NCBI RefSeq assembly: GCF_003260205.1
Contig: NZ_QERF01000005.1
Coordinates: forward strand, 248,001 to 312,000
Source: Winogradskyella tangerina
Lineage (GTDB): Bacteria > Bacteroidota > Bacteroidia > Flavobacteriales > Flavobacteriaceae
Length of the DNA stretch: 64,000 nucleotides
Direction of reading: 5' to 3'
Shown: piece after piece, positions 17,003 to 26,437 of the stretch
How positions within the stretch are numbered: position 1 is the stretch's first letter
How the letters are laid out: the number at the start of each line of letters is the position of its first letter
Position numbers and translations under genes: made by a program
Notes under the pieces: generated by a model
What the model was told of the DNA's origin: nothing
Databases searched by the model: none
What the model saw: the letters and a program-made list of their open reading frames with translations, nothing else

Positions 17003-17659
17003 ATGGCAGATATAGAACTCCTTAATTATCTTGAATCTTATCTAACCGAAAATCGACGCGAGCGATTCAGAAAGGTATTAGCACAACGCACCAAACATTT
17101 TACAGTTGCTACTGAAGATGTCTATCAATTACACAATACGAGTGCGGTGATCAGATCCTGCGATATTTTTGGGATTCAGGAAGTGAATATTGTGGAAGAG
17201 ATCAACTCAAAACGAATTGATCGTGAAATAGCAATGGGTGCTCAGAAATGGGTAGATTTAAATAGATATAATACGGTAAATTCTTGTATCCAAAACCTAA
17301 AGAATAAAGGCTATCAAATTGTTGCTACAAGTCCACATGTTGATGGATATGATTTGGTAGATTTTGATATTACGAAGAAGTCTTGTTTTTTCTTCGGAAG
17401 AGAAACAGAAGGGTTATCGCAACAAGTTATAGACGAAGCGGATACTTTTATTAAAATCCCAATGTTTGGTTTTACTGAAAGTCTGAATATTTCAGTTTCA
17501 GCAGCTATAATTCTACAACATGTAACCTCCAAATTGCGCAAATCAAACCTAAATTGGCAGCTCACTGAAGCTGAATTGATTGAAAAACGATTCGATTGGA
17601 TTAAAAAAACCATTAAAAATTATGATGCTATTGTAGAACGATATAAGTCTCAAGCTTAA
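17003..17659 (+). CDS. trmH: SpoU/TrmH-family tRNA 2'-O-methyltransferase
   Basis: 218-residue SPOUT-fold methyltransferase, probably making 2'-O-methylguanosine at position 18 of tRNA. Motif 1 is NTSAVIRSCDIFGIQEVNIV (about residues 49-68). Motif 2 is FFFGRETEGLSQQVIDEAD and motif 3 is IKIPMFGFTESLNISVSAAI, which together form the trefoil-knot SAM site. Length and motif spacing fit TrmH; an rRNA target as in other SpoU members cannot be excluded. Confidence 0.93.
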   Translation: MADIELLNYLESYLTENRRERFRKVLAQRTKHFTVATEDVYQLHNTSAVIRSCDIFGIQEVNIVEEINSKRIDREIAMGAQKWVDLNRYNTVNSCIQNLKNKGYQIVATSPHVDGYDLVDFDITKKSCFFFGRETEGLSQQVIDEADTFIKIPMFGFTESLNISVSAAIILQHVTSKLRKSNLNWQLTEAELIEKRFDWIKKTIKNYDAIVERYKSQA

Positions 17660-17700
17660 TTTTTTGTAACTTTAAGTACTAACTAAAAAATCAAAAAATC

Positions 17701-18231
17701 ATGTTGACTGCACTTTATATCGTTGGTGGTATTATTGCCGTTATCGTCTTTCTGGCCTTAGTAGCACCCAAAACGTATCACGTAAATCGAAGTATCACTA
17801 TTGAGAGACCCATAGCTGAAGTCTTTAGTTATTTAAAATCCATTAAAAACCAAAACGAATGGTCACCTTGGAAAAAGAAAGATCCGAATATGACCCAAGA
17901 ATTTGTTGGCACAGACGGAGAAGTTGGGTTTATTTCTAAATGGGAAGGCAATAAAGATGTAGGAACTGGTGAGCAAGAAATAGTTGCTATCGCGGAGAAC
18001 GAATCTATAAAAAGTCAATTGCGCTTTTTTAAACCATGGAAATCTCAATCAGATGCCTACATTAATACCACTAAGCTTAGTGATCATTCAACTGAAGTGG
18101 TTTGGGGGTTTTCGGGTGTAAATAAGCCACCTTCTAATATTTTCTTTTTGTTTTTTAATATGGATAAAACCGTTGGAAAAGATTTTGAAGAGGGCCTGAA
18201 TGACTTAAAACAAATTTTAGAATCAAATTAA
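17701..18231 (+). CDS. SRPBCC (START-like) family protein with N-terminal membrane anchor
   Basis: 176 residues. One hydrophobic helix at about residues 3-22 (LYIVGGIIAVIVFLALVAP) is followed by a polyketide-cyclase/SRPBCC fold: ITIERPIAEVFSYLKSIKNQ, NEWSPWKKKDPNM, VWGFSGVNKPPSN. Such domains bind hydrophobic ligands; the ligand is unknown. It is followed 6 nt later by a VOC-family gene, forming a two-gene operon. Confidence 0.85.
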   Translation: MLTALYIVGGIIAVIVFLALVAPKTYHVNRSITIERPIAEVFSYLKSIKNQNEWSPWKKKDPNMTQEFVGTDGEVGFISKWEGNKDVGTGEQEIVAIAENESIKSQLRFFKPWKSQSDAYINTTKLSDHSTEVVWGFSGVNKPPSNIFFLFFNMDKTVGKDFEEGLNDLKQILESN

Positions 18232-18237
18232 AATATT

Positions 18238-18600
18238 ATGGTTGGTTGGTTTGAAATTCCGGTAAATGATATGAATCGTGCCATTGCCTTTTATGAGGCT
18301 GTCTTTAAGGTTGAAGTGAAAGAGGTAGATTTTGGAGGCTTTAAAATGGGATGGTTTCCTGATAATAATGGTGCCTATGGCGCCACAGGAACTTTAGTTC
18401 AGAATGAGGCTTATGTGCCGTGTCAGGATGGTACTTTGGTTTATTTTATGAGCAAGGATGTTCAAAATGAACTTGATAGAGTAGAAGCGGCAGGTGGAAA
18501 AATTCACCAAGGGAAAACTCAGATATCAGAAGAGCATGGTTATATGGGTGTTTTTATTGATACGGAAGGAAATCGCGTTGCGCTGCATTCTAAAGCCTAG
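18238..18600 (+). CDS. VOC superfamily (glyoxalase/bleomycin-resistance-like) protein
   Basis: 120 residues with the paired beta-alpha-beta-beta-beta units of the vicinal oxygen chelate fold: GWFEIPVNDMNRAIAFYEAV at the N-terminus and GYMGVFIDTEGNRVALHSKA at the C-terminus. The specific activity is not predictable. Its TAG stop overlaps the stop codon of the convergent gene by four bases (18597-18600). Confidence 0.87.
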   Translation: MVGWFEIPVNDMNRAIAFYEAVFKVEVKEVDFGGFKMGWFPDNNGAYGATGTLVQNEAYVPCQDGTLVYFMSKDVQNELDRVEAAGGKIHQGKTQISEEHGYMGVFIDTEGNRVALHSKA

Positions 18601-19406
18601 GCTTTATTTTTCTTCTTTTTGTTTTTGCGCTCTTTACTGCGTTGAATAACTTTATATTCTTCGTAGCATTCGCTAATGGCATCTAATATTTGAAGATCAT
18701 TTGCCGTGTTTATAAAGTCTACAGAATAGTTACATTGGTTTACAATCTCATCCAAATCGTATTTGGTAACCTGAAGTAATACCATAAGCATTTCTCGATC
18801 GAAGCGCTTAGCAAGCTGATTTCTAATCTCATCATCTTCTTTGATCTTCTTCAACTTTTGCATCTCATTAGGCTTCTTTCCAAACATTTTGTACAAGAAG
18901 TCTGCAGGATTGAAAATAGCACCTAACACCTTGGTGGCAACATTGGTCTTTCGACCTTCATAAGCCTTACCGTATAAACCAGAAATTCGGTATTGGTTGT
19001 TATTTCGAATGGGAACCTGCTTCATATCTACTTCAAGATAGCCGGTAAGTTCTAGTGATTTTACGGTCACTTCTTCTAAGGCCAGAGCCAATTCGGTCAT
19101 TACAATTTCAGTATTACCAAATTTCAACCAGTCGTTTGTAACTCTTACTTTAATTGATTTGTAGCCTAAATAGGAAAGGTGCAGCGTGTCATTGGCTTTG
19201 GCTTTAATTTCAAATTTACCATCATCATCTGTAGCCGTTCCAACAACTTGATTGATATTCACGATATTCACCTCACTCAAAGGTCCCTCGGTCGTAGAAC
19301 TGGTGATCGTCCCTTTTACGGTTTCAGGAGTTTTGGTGGCTGTACTGTCTTGACTATGGCTATATACTATAGTAAAACATAAAATTATCGCTAATAAATA
19401 TCGCAT
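18597..19406 (-). CDS. carboxypeptidase-like regulatory domain protein, secreted
   Basis: 269 residues with signal peptide (MRYLLAIILCFTIVYSHSQD). A CarboxypepD_reg-like beta-sandwich spans about residues 30-110 (VKGTITSSTTEGPLSEVNIV, GTATDDDGKFEIKAKANDTL, LSYLGYKSIKVRV), the domain found at the start of SusC-type receptors. The rest is helical and lysine-rich at the C-terminus (SKERKNKKKKNKA). It looks like a stand-alone envelope protein; no barrel follows. Confidence 0.8.
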   Translation of the reverse strand: MRYLLAIILCFTIVYSHSQDSTATKTPETVKGTITSSTTEGPLSEVNIVNINQVVGTATDDDGKFEIKAKANDTLHLSYLGYKSIKVRVTNDWLKFGNTEIVMTELALALEEVTVKSLELTGYLEVDMKQVPIRNNNQYRISGLYGKAYEGRKTNVATKVLGAIFNPADFLYKMFGKKPNEMQKLKKIKEDDEIRNQLAKRFDREMLMVLLQVTKYDLDEIVNQCNYSVDFINTANDLQILDAISECYEEYKVIQRSKERKNKKKKNKA

Positions 19407-19542
19407 TTGTACAATTTACAATGTAAAGGTAGTAAACAAAACCGATTTTGTGTCTTGATATTACCGATTTGACTAAATATTAACAGCTATAACTTAAATT
19501 TTACGCCAAATTGATACTTCAATTTAACGGGGTCTACTTAGT

Positions 19543-21315
19543 CTATTTTCTTCTAGAACGACGTGGTCGATCTGATGCTGACCGTCTATTTTTCTTAGAG
19601 CCCGAAGCACCTCGTCTTCCAGAGTCCTTTGATCTTCTTGAACGTCTTTCGCCGCGTGGTTGTTCATCTCTATTTCGTCTTCCTCGTTTTCTGTCGCGTT
19701 TGCCGCCGCCGCTTCGACCTCTATTTTCGGTGATCTCAACATTTACGAAACGTCCATTATATTTAAAGTCGGTAAAAAAGGACAAGACTTTCTCTTGCAA
19801 GGCTTTTTCTGTGTTAAAAAATGAAAAACTGTCCTTCACATCAACCTTAAAAACGTCGTCTCGACCTAATTCTAAAATTGCTTTTAAAAAGTCTTTTAAA
19901 GACATCCAATCGTATCCATCTTTGCGACCAACATTGATGAAATAACGCACATCGTCAGACGAACGTTCCCTTGAATGACTCTCTCCAGATTCTGAAACTG
20001 TAAGATCTTTAGAGTCTTTATAATAATTGAAAAATCGTGTAAACTCTACCGAAAAGAACTTTTTGATCAGCTCTTCTTTATTGGTGTCTTCAAACAAATC
20101 GTTGATACTATCCAGGTAGGGATCAATTTCGTGGTTAACTTCAGTATTATGGACTTTATTGGCCAAGCTCATTAGCTGAACTTCGCAAATTTCCATTCCA
20201 GATGGAATGTCTTTCTTCTGAAATTGCTTTTTAATAATTCGCTCAATACTCTTTATTTTTCGCACCTCACTTTTAGCAACAATCACCATTGAAACGCCAG
20301 TTTTACCTGCACGACCAGTTCTTCCGGAACGATGTGTATAGGTTTCAATTTCATCTGGTAGTTGGTAATTGATCACATGCGTAATATCATCAACATCTAT
20401 ACCTCGTGCAGCAACATCGGTTGCCACCAACATTTGAATTTGATTATTTCTGAAGGCTTTCATCACCAGATCGCGTTGATTCTGACTGAGATCACCATGA
20501 AGTGCACCGGCGTTATAGCCGTCTTCTACTAGTTTTTCAGCAACACGCTGCGTATCGCGCTTTGTTCTACAGAAAACAACAGAGAAAATATCAGGATTTG
20601 CATCGGCCAATCGCTTAAGTGCTAAATAACGATCACGCCCGTTAACCACATAGTATTCGTGTGATACCTGATTGGTGCTTTCATTGCGGTTACCAACTGT
20701 TATCTCTAAAGGATCGTACATGAATTTCTTTGCGATTGAAGCCACCTCTTTTGGCATGGTTGCAGAAAATAACCAGGTACTTTTTTCCATTGGAGTATGT
20801 GCTAAAATATCAGTAATATCCTCGTAGAAACCCATGTTAAGCATTTCATCGGCTTCGTCTAATACACTGTATTCGATTTTTGAAATGTCGACAAGTTTGC
20901 GACTAATCATGTCTTTCATTCTACCTGGAGTGGCAACGACAATCTGCGCCCCTTTTTTAATTTGATTCGCTTGCTCAGTAACGCTAGCACCACCATAAAT
21001 AGCAACGACATTAAGACCTTTACAGTACTTACCATAAAGCTTTAACTCGTTTGTAATTTGAAGACAAAGTTCGCGTGTTGGAGATAAGATCAGTCCTTGT
21101 GTAGTGCGACTCTTAATATTGATTTTTTGAAGCATAGGAAAACCGAAGGCGGCTGTTTTCCCTGTACCTGTTTGTGCTAAAGCTACAAGGTCGCGCTCTT
21201 CTTCTAATAGAACCGGAATTGCTTTTTGTTGAACTTCGCTAGGTGTAACGAATCCTAAATCGTTAATAGCATTAAGAAGGTCTTCGTTAAGACCTAATTC
21301 TTGGAATGTACTCAT
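19543..21315 (-). CDS. DEAD-box ATP-dependent RNA helicase with DbpA-like RNA-binding domain
   Basis: 590-residue RNA helicase for ribosome assembly or cold adaptation. Order of motifs: Q motif (FQELGLNEDLL...GFVTPSEVQQKAIP), Walker A AQTGTGKTAAFG, PTRELCLQI, DEAD in SVLDEADEMLNMG, SAT in LFSATMP, ATDVAARGID, and HRSGRTGRAG. A DbpA/CsdA-type RNA-binding domain lies at about 455-540 (YFINVGRKDGYDWMSLKDFL, VNVEITENRG). It ends in an arginine/glycine/serine-rich basic tail of about 50 residues, which would bind RNA non-specifically. A long leader precedes it. Confidence 0.95.
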   Translation of the reverse strand: MSTFQELGLNEDLLNAINDLGFVTPSEVQQKAIPVLLEEERDLVALAQTGTGKTAAFGFPMLQKINIKSRTTQGLILSPTRELCLQITNELKLYGKYCKGLNVVAIYGGASVTEQANQIKKGAQIVVATPGRMKDMISRKLVDISKIEYSVLDEADEMLNMGFYEDITDILAHTPMEKSTWLFSATMPKEVASIAKKFMYDPLEITVGNRNESTNQVSHEYYVVNGRDRYLALKRLADANPDIFSVVFCRTKRDTQRVAEKLVEDGYNAGALHGDLSQNQRDLVMKAFRNNQIQMLVATDVAARGIDVDDITHVINYQLPDEIETYTHRSGRTGRAGKTGVSMVIVAKSEVRKIKSIERIIKKQFQKKDIPSGMEICEVQLMSLANKVHNTEVNHEIDPYLDSINDLFEDTNKEELIKKFFSVEFTRFFNYYKDSKDLTVSESGESHSRERSSDDVRYFINVGRKDGYDWMSLKDFLKAILELGRDDVFKVDVKDSFSFFNTEKALQEKVLSFFTDFKYNGRFVNVEITENRGRSGGGKRDRKRGRRNRDEQPRGERRSRRSKDSGRRGASGSKKNRRSASDRPRRSRRK

Positions 21316-21483
21316 TCTTGTTTGATGTATGCGATAAATTTATGTAGTGTTACATAAGAAGCGTATCGACATACAATTAACCTGAACTTCTGGTAACACG
21401 TCCTCACCCTGAGGATATTCTCAACGTAGCTTTAACTAAGTCAAGTTTTACATTCTACTTAAAACTATTTTGCAGAACGGGTG

Positions 21484-21491
21484 CAAAGATA
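21484..21491 (-). promoter_or_regulatory. probable promoter -7 box of the DEAD-box helicase gene, with long leader
   Basis: TATCTTTG on the minus strand matches TAnnTTTG exactly but lies 169 nt before the ATG at 21315. Transcription from it would give a leader of roughly 160 nt. No better box was seen nearer the gene. The -33 element is weak. Confidence 0.45.
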
Positions 21492-21537
21492 GGCTTTTAT
21501 CGGATTATAAATCAGAAAATCAATATATTAATCAAAG

Positions 21538-23235
21538 TTAGTCGATTCTTTCAAAAAATAAATTTCTCACACGTCCTGTAGTAACGGTAAGCCCACTAAT
21601 ACTTTTGTCCTTATCTCGTAGAAACTTAATAATGTTTCCGCCAATAATGAAAACATCGGGCTTGGCTGTGCTAAGTCCAAAATCACTGGCTCGAGAGTGT
21701 GTTCCGACTAATTGATCGTCTTTAACAATAAAGTCGTAGGTTGTACTGAGTTCCTCGCTGTAATAAGACCCTGCAAACTCTTTCAACGAGGTAGCGTTGT
21801 AATTTGGAGGTGTAAATTCTTCTGAAATAATAGGATCTTCGTTGTTGATAACAACAGTCATGATCTTGTTATTATCACTTCCTGTGAAATCAACGTATAA
21901 GTCAACGCCCACATTCAACATTTTAAATTTGTTGCTCGCAACAGGTGCAAGTTTACTTTCATTACTTGCTCCGCGATTGTACATTAAGGTATCGTTTTTT
22001 ACATAAATTCTGCGAGCATAGCTTCCAGGTTCATTCCAATAGCTCCCTTCAAATGCTTTTAATTCTTTATTACTTAGTACAATAAACGCGTCATCTTTCT
22101 GATTTTGATTATTCTGATCACTTGAGTTTTGTACTTCGAATTGGTCTTCAAGGAACAAATCTGCAACCTGAAGTGCCAAACCCGTCGGATTGGCTTGAGC
22201 CAAATTACTAAATACCATCACAGCAAAATCTTGTTCTGGAAAGCGTCCCAAATAACTGCGATAACCAGCATCGGCACCACCGTGTTGGATTTGCTTTAAA
22301 CCTTTATAATCATTAACAAATTGACCATAAGCACCGCCAAATTCAGATCCGTTGTTAAGAACGGCAAGTGTGTTCATTTTAGAAACGATGTCTTTTATAT
22401 CGTCTTTTGGGCGATTGAGATGCATAGACCAAAGCGCTAAATCTTCAACCGTAGTAAATAGGCTAGTGGCACCAACGTTGGCGTAGCTCAAAACACTTTT
22501 TTTATAGTTACCACCTTGATTATAATAAGAGTAGGCGCGGTCTTTCACAATTTTTTCATGATCATCATAAAATAGTGTTTTGTTCATTTTAAGAGGTGCG
22601 AAAATATTTTCGTGGGTAAACTCTGCAAAAGATTTCCCGGATATACGAGCTACAACTTCAGCTAATAAGGTAAACCCAGTATTGCAGTAAACATATTCTT
22701 CTCCAGGTTGAAAATTGAGCTCCTTTTGCTTTTTAACCATTTTCATGATATGCTCTTTTGTGATCACATCATCCCAACGCCAGCCGGCTAGATTCAATAA
22801 ACTCCACTGATCGCGCATACCACTGGTATGTGAAGCCAAATGTCTTAATGTGATTGTTGTACCAAAATCTGGAACCTCAGGAATGTGCTTTCTGATATCG
22901 TCATCAAAGGAAAGTTTACCTTGTTGTTCGAGCAATAAAATTGAATAAACCGTGAACTGCTTCGACACTGAAGCAATATGAAAAACGGTAGATGGTGTCA
23001 CCGGAATGTCATATTCGAGCTGAGCACTACCATATCCTTTTTTAAAGACCACTTCGCCTTTACTAACCACAGCAACAGCCGCACCAGGTTTATTGATATC
23101 GTTATAGTTTTTGAAAATCTCATCGATTTTCTTTTCAATGTCTGTAGTGTTATTATCCTGCGTAAATGCACATAGTCCTGAGAAGACAAGCACTACCAGA
23201 ATAGCTTGAGTGCTTAGTTTTTTGATTGATTTCAT
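21538..23235 (-). CDS. serine hydrolase, class C beta-lactamase/AmpH-like family
   Basis: 565 residues, exported (signal peptide ending near VFSGLCAFTQD). The beta-lactamase fold (PF00144) spans about residues 33-365: the nucleophile motif SVSK (HIASVSKQFTV), the tyrosine motif YCN (EYVYCNTGFTLLAE) and the third motif HGG (QIQHGGADAGYRS). An additional C-terminal beta-rich domain, about residues 390-565, is typical of Bacteroidota relatives. Likely roles are peptidoglycan or D-amino-acid peptide hydrolysis or esterase activity; it is not evidence for antibiotic resistance. Confidence 0.9.
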   Translation of the reverse strand: MKSIKKLSTQAILVVLVFSGLCAFTQDNNTTDIEKKIDEIFKNYNDINKPGAAVAVVSKGEVVFKKGYGSAQLEYDIPVTPSTVFHIASVSKQFTVYSILLLEQQGKLSFDDDIRKHIPEVPDFGTTITLRHLASHTSGMRDQWSLLNLAGWRWDDVITKEHIMKMVKKQKELNFQPGEEYVYCNTGFTLLAEVVARISGKSFAEFTHENIFAPLKMNKTLFYDDHEKIVKDRAYSYYNQGGNYKKSVLSYANVGATSLFTTVEDLALWSMHLNRPKDDIKDIVSKMNTLAVLNNGSEFGGAYGQFVNDYKGLKQIQHGGADAGYRSYLGRFPEQDFAVMVFSNLAQANPTGLALQVADLFLEDQFEVQNSSDQNNQNQKDDAFIVLSNKELKAFEGSYWNEPGSYARRIYVKNDTLMYNRGASNESKLAPVASNKFKMLNVGVDLYVDFTGSDNNKIMTVVINNEDPIISEEFTPPNYNATSLKEFAGSYYSEELSTTYDFIVKDDQLVGTHSRASDFGLSTAKPDVFIIGGNIIKFLRDKDKSISGLTVTTGRVRNLFFERID

Positions 23236-23320
23236 GGTTTAGTATTTCTCACTAAAATACTAAAAATGAAGTGAATATCATCAATTGATAAATCAAAAGA
23301 TCAGTGTCAAAATATAGTGT

Positions 23321-24268
23321 TTATTCAGCCGACTCCCAATTTGCAACCTTAATAACTTCATTTAAATAATTCAATTCGTTTTCCCAGAGATCGTCACTTC
23401 CCATTTGTTCTCTGAATTGAAGAATTCCGCTTTTGGCATTGATCACGGCATCTTTAAACCAAGGAAATTCTTGTGCACACGTTAACAGCTTTGCCATTCC
23501 TCTTAGACTTTCGCCTTTATTTAATAGCCAAAAGGCATGCTGACTTCTAAAATAAGGGCAGTGGTAAAATTCTTCTGCTGCTCTATCCCAGGTAATTTCA
23601 TCAGTTTGTTCATTAGACAATAGGCCTACAGCATATACCGAAGAATGTAATATGTCATTATTGAAGTCAATAATTTCAATGACATTTATTTCATCTTTAC
23701 CCCAAGAACTTAGTTTACTATTTTTAATGACAGCTTCGTAGATCTGATGTGCTTCGTCGTGTTTACTTTGTAAATGTAATGCGTCTGCCAAGATAATTTG
23801 AGCCTTTTTATGATCCTTTTCCTTAGCTAAGGCCTTATTGGCAAAATCTACACTCTCGTCGAGTTTATTTAAGAAAAAGTAACATTTAGCTAATGCGGCA
23901 AGATAATCGGGATCTTCTAGGTTATCATCTTTAACAAATTCATTATGAAACATAAGAGCTTTTTCAGGGTATCTGTCAATGACGAACCTTTCAATAATCT
24001 GTGATTTTGTCATTTTACTCAGATAAATGTCATCGAGAGCAGAAAAAATCACGCTTCGTTTATCCCAAACAGATTGTATGTTTTTCCATTCGTTATAGGC
24101 GCCTTCAAAAGCATGGGATGGTGGTATAACACGACCCTTTTTATCTTTGAAGGTATATTCTATTTCACCGCCTGGATATCCCATATATCTTATGAGAGCG
24201 TCGTTAAAGTCGACTGTGAATTCTGTGTCTTCGGTGATTTTCTTCTTGCCAAATAAATTGTTGAACAT
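23321..24268 (-). CDS. TPR-containing cytoplasmic protein, unknown function
   Basis: 315 residues without a signal peptide. The N-terminal 90 residues match no family I know. Tetratricopeptide-like repeats occupy about residues 120-200 (LAALAKCYFFLNKLDESVDF, ANKALAKEKDHKKAQIILAD, ALHLQSKHDEAHQIYEAVIK). The C-terminus is helical and rich in tryptophan. It lies 11 nt downstream of rdgB on the same strand and is probably co-transcribed with it. Confidence 0.75.
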   Translation of the reverse strand: MFNNLFGKKKITEDTEFTVDFNDALIRYMGYPGGEIEYTFKDKKGRVIPPSHAFEGAYNEWKNIQSVWDKRSVIFSALDDIYLSKMTKSQIIERFVIDRYPEKALMFHNEFVKDDNLEDPDYLAALAKCYFFLNKLDESVDFANKALAKEKDHKKAQIILADALHLQSKHDEAHQIYEAVIKNSKLSSWGKDEINVIEIIDFNNDILHSSVYAVGLLSNEQTDEITWDRAAEEFYHCPYFRSQHAFWLLNKGESLRGMAKLLTCAQEFPWFKDAVINAKSGILQFREQMGSDDLWENELNYLNEVIKVANWESAE

Positions 24269-24279
24269 AGATGTTTGCT

Positions 24280-24855
24280 TTATGATTGATTTAAATAGTT
24301 AATTAATTGCTGAACCGCCTTTCCACGGTGACCGATCTTATTTTTTTCTTCTAATGAAATTTCCGCGAAAGTTTGGTCATAACCTTCGGCTTTAAAAATC
24401 GGATCATATCCAAAGCCTTTTTCGCCATGTTTTTCTTTAGTTATTTCACCTTTACAAATTCCTATAAAAGTTTTGAACTGTCCATTGAGGTGCAAGGCAA
24501 TGACCGTTTTAAACTGTGCTTTCCTAGAATTCTTTGTCTCTAACTCGGTTAGGAGTTTGTCCATATTGTCACTGGCATTTCGCTGTGGCCCTGCATAATG
24601 AGCTGTGTCAACACCCGGAGCGCCATTTAAGGCTTCTACTTCCAACCCTGTATCATCAGCAAAACAATCATAGCCGTAATTTTCCTTAATGTAATTTGCC
24701 TTCTGTTGAGCATTACCTTCAATGGTTCCGGTGGTTTCAGGAATTTCTTCAATACAGTTTATGTCTTTCAAACTGAGCAATTGTATGTGCTGCGGCACAA
24801 GTGATTGAACTTCTTTAATCTTATTAGGATTGTTGGTCGCAAAGACGATTTGCAT
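24280..24855 (-). CDS. rdgB: non-canonical purine NTP pyrophosphatase (RdgB/HAM1 family)
   Basis: House-cleaning enzyme that hydrolyses dITP, ITP and XTP to monophosphates, keeping deaminated purines out of DNA and RNA. The start at 24855 (MQIVFATNNPNKIKEV) gives 191 residues and places the family N-terminal motif at once; an upstream TTG extension adds only seven residues. Other motifs: CFADDTGLEVEALNGAPGVD, SARYAG-equivalent TAHYAG, GEKGFGYDPIF and the C-terminal KNKIGHRGKA. Confidence 0.95.
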   Translation of the reverse strand: MQIVFATNNPNKIKEVQSLVPQHIQLLSLKDINCIEEIPETTGTIEGNAQQKANYIKENYGYDCFADDTGLEVEALNGAPGVDTAHYAGPQRNASDNMDKLLTELETKNSRKAQFKTVIALHLNGQFKTFIGICKGEITKEKHGEKGFGYDPIFKAEGYDQTFAEISLEEKNKIGHRGKAVQQLINYLNQS

Positions 24856-24917
24856 GGAGACATTGATTTTATTCAAATATAATTACATAATCACTAATTT
24901 TATCTCAAATCAATCAA

Positions 24918-26408
24918 ATGATGAAAAAATACTTCCCGATTATCCTTGTTTTTGCAGTCCTCAAATTTATTGTCCATTGGATAGGTAATCGAAATTATGG
25001 CTACCACCGTGATGAGTTATTACATCTTTCGGTAAGCGAACACATGGATTGGGGTTTTATGGAGTTTCCACCGTTCATAGGGTTTATAGGTAAACTTTCA
25101 TATTGGTTCTTTGATTATGATTTACTTGGTGTTAGATTGTTTCCAACATTGGCGGGCGTAGCAATTTTGGTTTTGTGCTGTGTAATGGCCAAGGAGTTAG
25201 GAGGAAAGTTTGGTGCAGTTTTTTTGGCGGGTATATGTATCCTTGCTTTTGTGCCCTTTTACAGAAATCATACATTGTTTCAGCCAGTTGCTTTTGATCA
25301 ATTGTTTTGGGCTCTGGGATTTTATATTTTGGTTAGATATATAAATTCTAAAAATAGAAATTATCTCATTTTGGTAGGCATTACGCTTGGTTTTGGCTTG
25401 CTGAATAAATATACCATGCTCGTTTGGGCTTTTGGAGTTTTTGTTGGGTTATTTTTCTTTGAAAAATCGCGTCTTTACAGGAATAAATGGTTGTACATTT
25501 CTGGGTTGGTTGCATTATTACTTTTTATACCGAATATTATCTGGCAAATAAATAATGATTTCCCATTGGTAGCTCATATGCAGCGTTTAAATGAAAGTCA
25601 GCTTGAAAGTATCAGCCCTTGGGAATTTATCCTAGATCAAGTTGAAATGGCGCCGATTTTCATCATGTTTATTTGTGGCTTTATTGGTTTATTTTTCAGT
25701 AAAAGGCTGAAGAACTATAAGTTTATAGGAATTGCTTGTTTGGTAATATTTTTCACAATGTGGATTACTAAAGCAAAGACGTATTATGTTTTTGCATTGT
25801 ATCCAATGTTATTTTCTGCAGGTGCTGTTTTTATTGAACAACTCCTAGTAAAACGTAAAAGATTAATTTATCTAGTTGCAGGCTCTATTTTTCTGCCAAT
25901 GGTATTTTTTATACCTGAAGCGGCACCAATTTTGCCAATTGAAAAATATACAGATTACATGAATTTAGAAGAAGTTGATGGTCGCTATGAACTCACTGGT
26001 GATTTTGCTGATATGCATGGTTGGGAAGAACAGGTGAAACTCGTAGATAGTGTATATAAATCCTTAACTGAGGACGAAAGAGTGAATTGCGTGCTATGGG
26101 CTGAAAACTACGGTGAAGCTGGAGCCTTAAAAATTATAGGCAAACGCTATGGACTTCCAAATCCTATTAGCAGACATGGAAGTTTCTGGACATGGGGTTA
26201 CGGCAACAAAAATGCTGAGGTTTGGATTAGCTTAGGAAACGAAAAAGCCTCTGTTGAATATGTTTTTGAAGATATAGAACTAGTTAAAATGATAACGCAT
26301 AAATATGCTATTGATGAGGAAAATAATATTCCTCTTTACATATGCAGAAATCCAAAAGTTGATATTGAGGAATGGTGGAGTATCTATGAGCCTTATATTT
26401 TTGATTGA
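24918..26408 (+). CDS. GT39-type integral membrane glycosyltransferase (ArnT/PMT-like)
   Basis: 496 residues with about ten membrane helices and a C-terminal periplasmic domain from about residue 340. The N-terminal loop motif YGYHRDELLHL contains the Asp-Glu pair expected of polyprenyl-phosphate-sugar-dependent glycosyltransferases (PMT_2 domain), followed by FPPFIGFIGK and GVRLFPTLAG. It probably transfers a sugar onto a lipid or protein at the outer face of the inner membrane; donor and acceptor are unknown. It is followed 29 nt later by a glycosidase gene. Confidence 0.87.
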   Translation: MMKKYFPIILVFAVLKFIVHWIGNRNYGYHRDELLHLSVSEHMDWGFMEFPPFIGFIGKLSYWFFDYDLLGVRLFPTLAGVAILVLCCVMAKELGGKFGAVFLAGICILAFVPFYRNHTLFQPVAFDQLFWALGFYILVRYINSKNRNYLILVGITLGFGLLNKYTMLVWAFGVFVGLFFFEKSRLYRNKWLYISGLVALLLFIPNIIWQINNDFPLVAHMQRLNESQLESISPWEFILDQVEMAPIFIMFICGFIGLFFSKRLKNYKFIGIACLVIFFTMWITKAKTYYVFALYPMLFSAGAVFIEQLLVKRKRLIYLVAGSIFLPMVFFIPEAAPILPIEKYTDYMNLEEVDGRYELTGDFADMHGWEEQVKLVDSVYKSLTEDERVNCVLWAENYGEAGALKIIGKRYGLPNPISRHGSFWTWGYGNKNAEVWISLGNEKASVEYVFEDIELVKMITHKYAIDEENNIPLYICRNPKVDIEEWWSIYEPYIFD

Positions 26409-26437
26409 ATCGCGTATCTTTATAAAAAAAACAGGCT

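Noticed and set aside
19511..19945. Plus-strand ORF opposite the end of the DEAD-box helicase gene
   Set aside because: It is the antisense shadow of the arginine/glycine-rich tail; no start context and no protein family.
23272..23283. TGAATATCATCA before the serine hydrolase gene
   Set aside because: No -7 element at the required distance; single chance occurrence of a six-base core in AT-rich DNA.
24864..24875. TGATTTTATTCA between rdgB and the GT39 gene
   Set aside because: No TAnnTTTG-like element at 29.5 nt on either strand; treated as a chance match.
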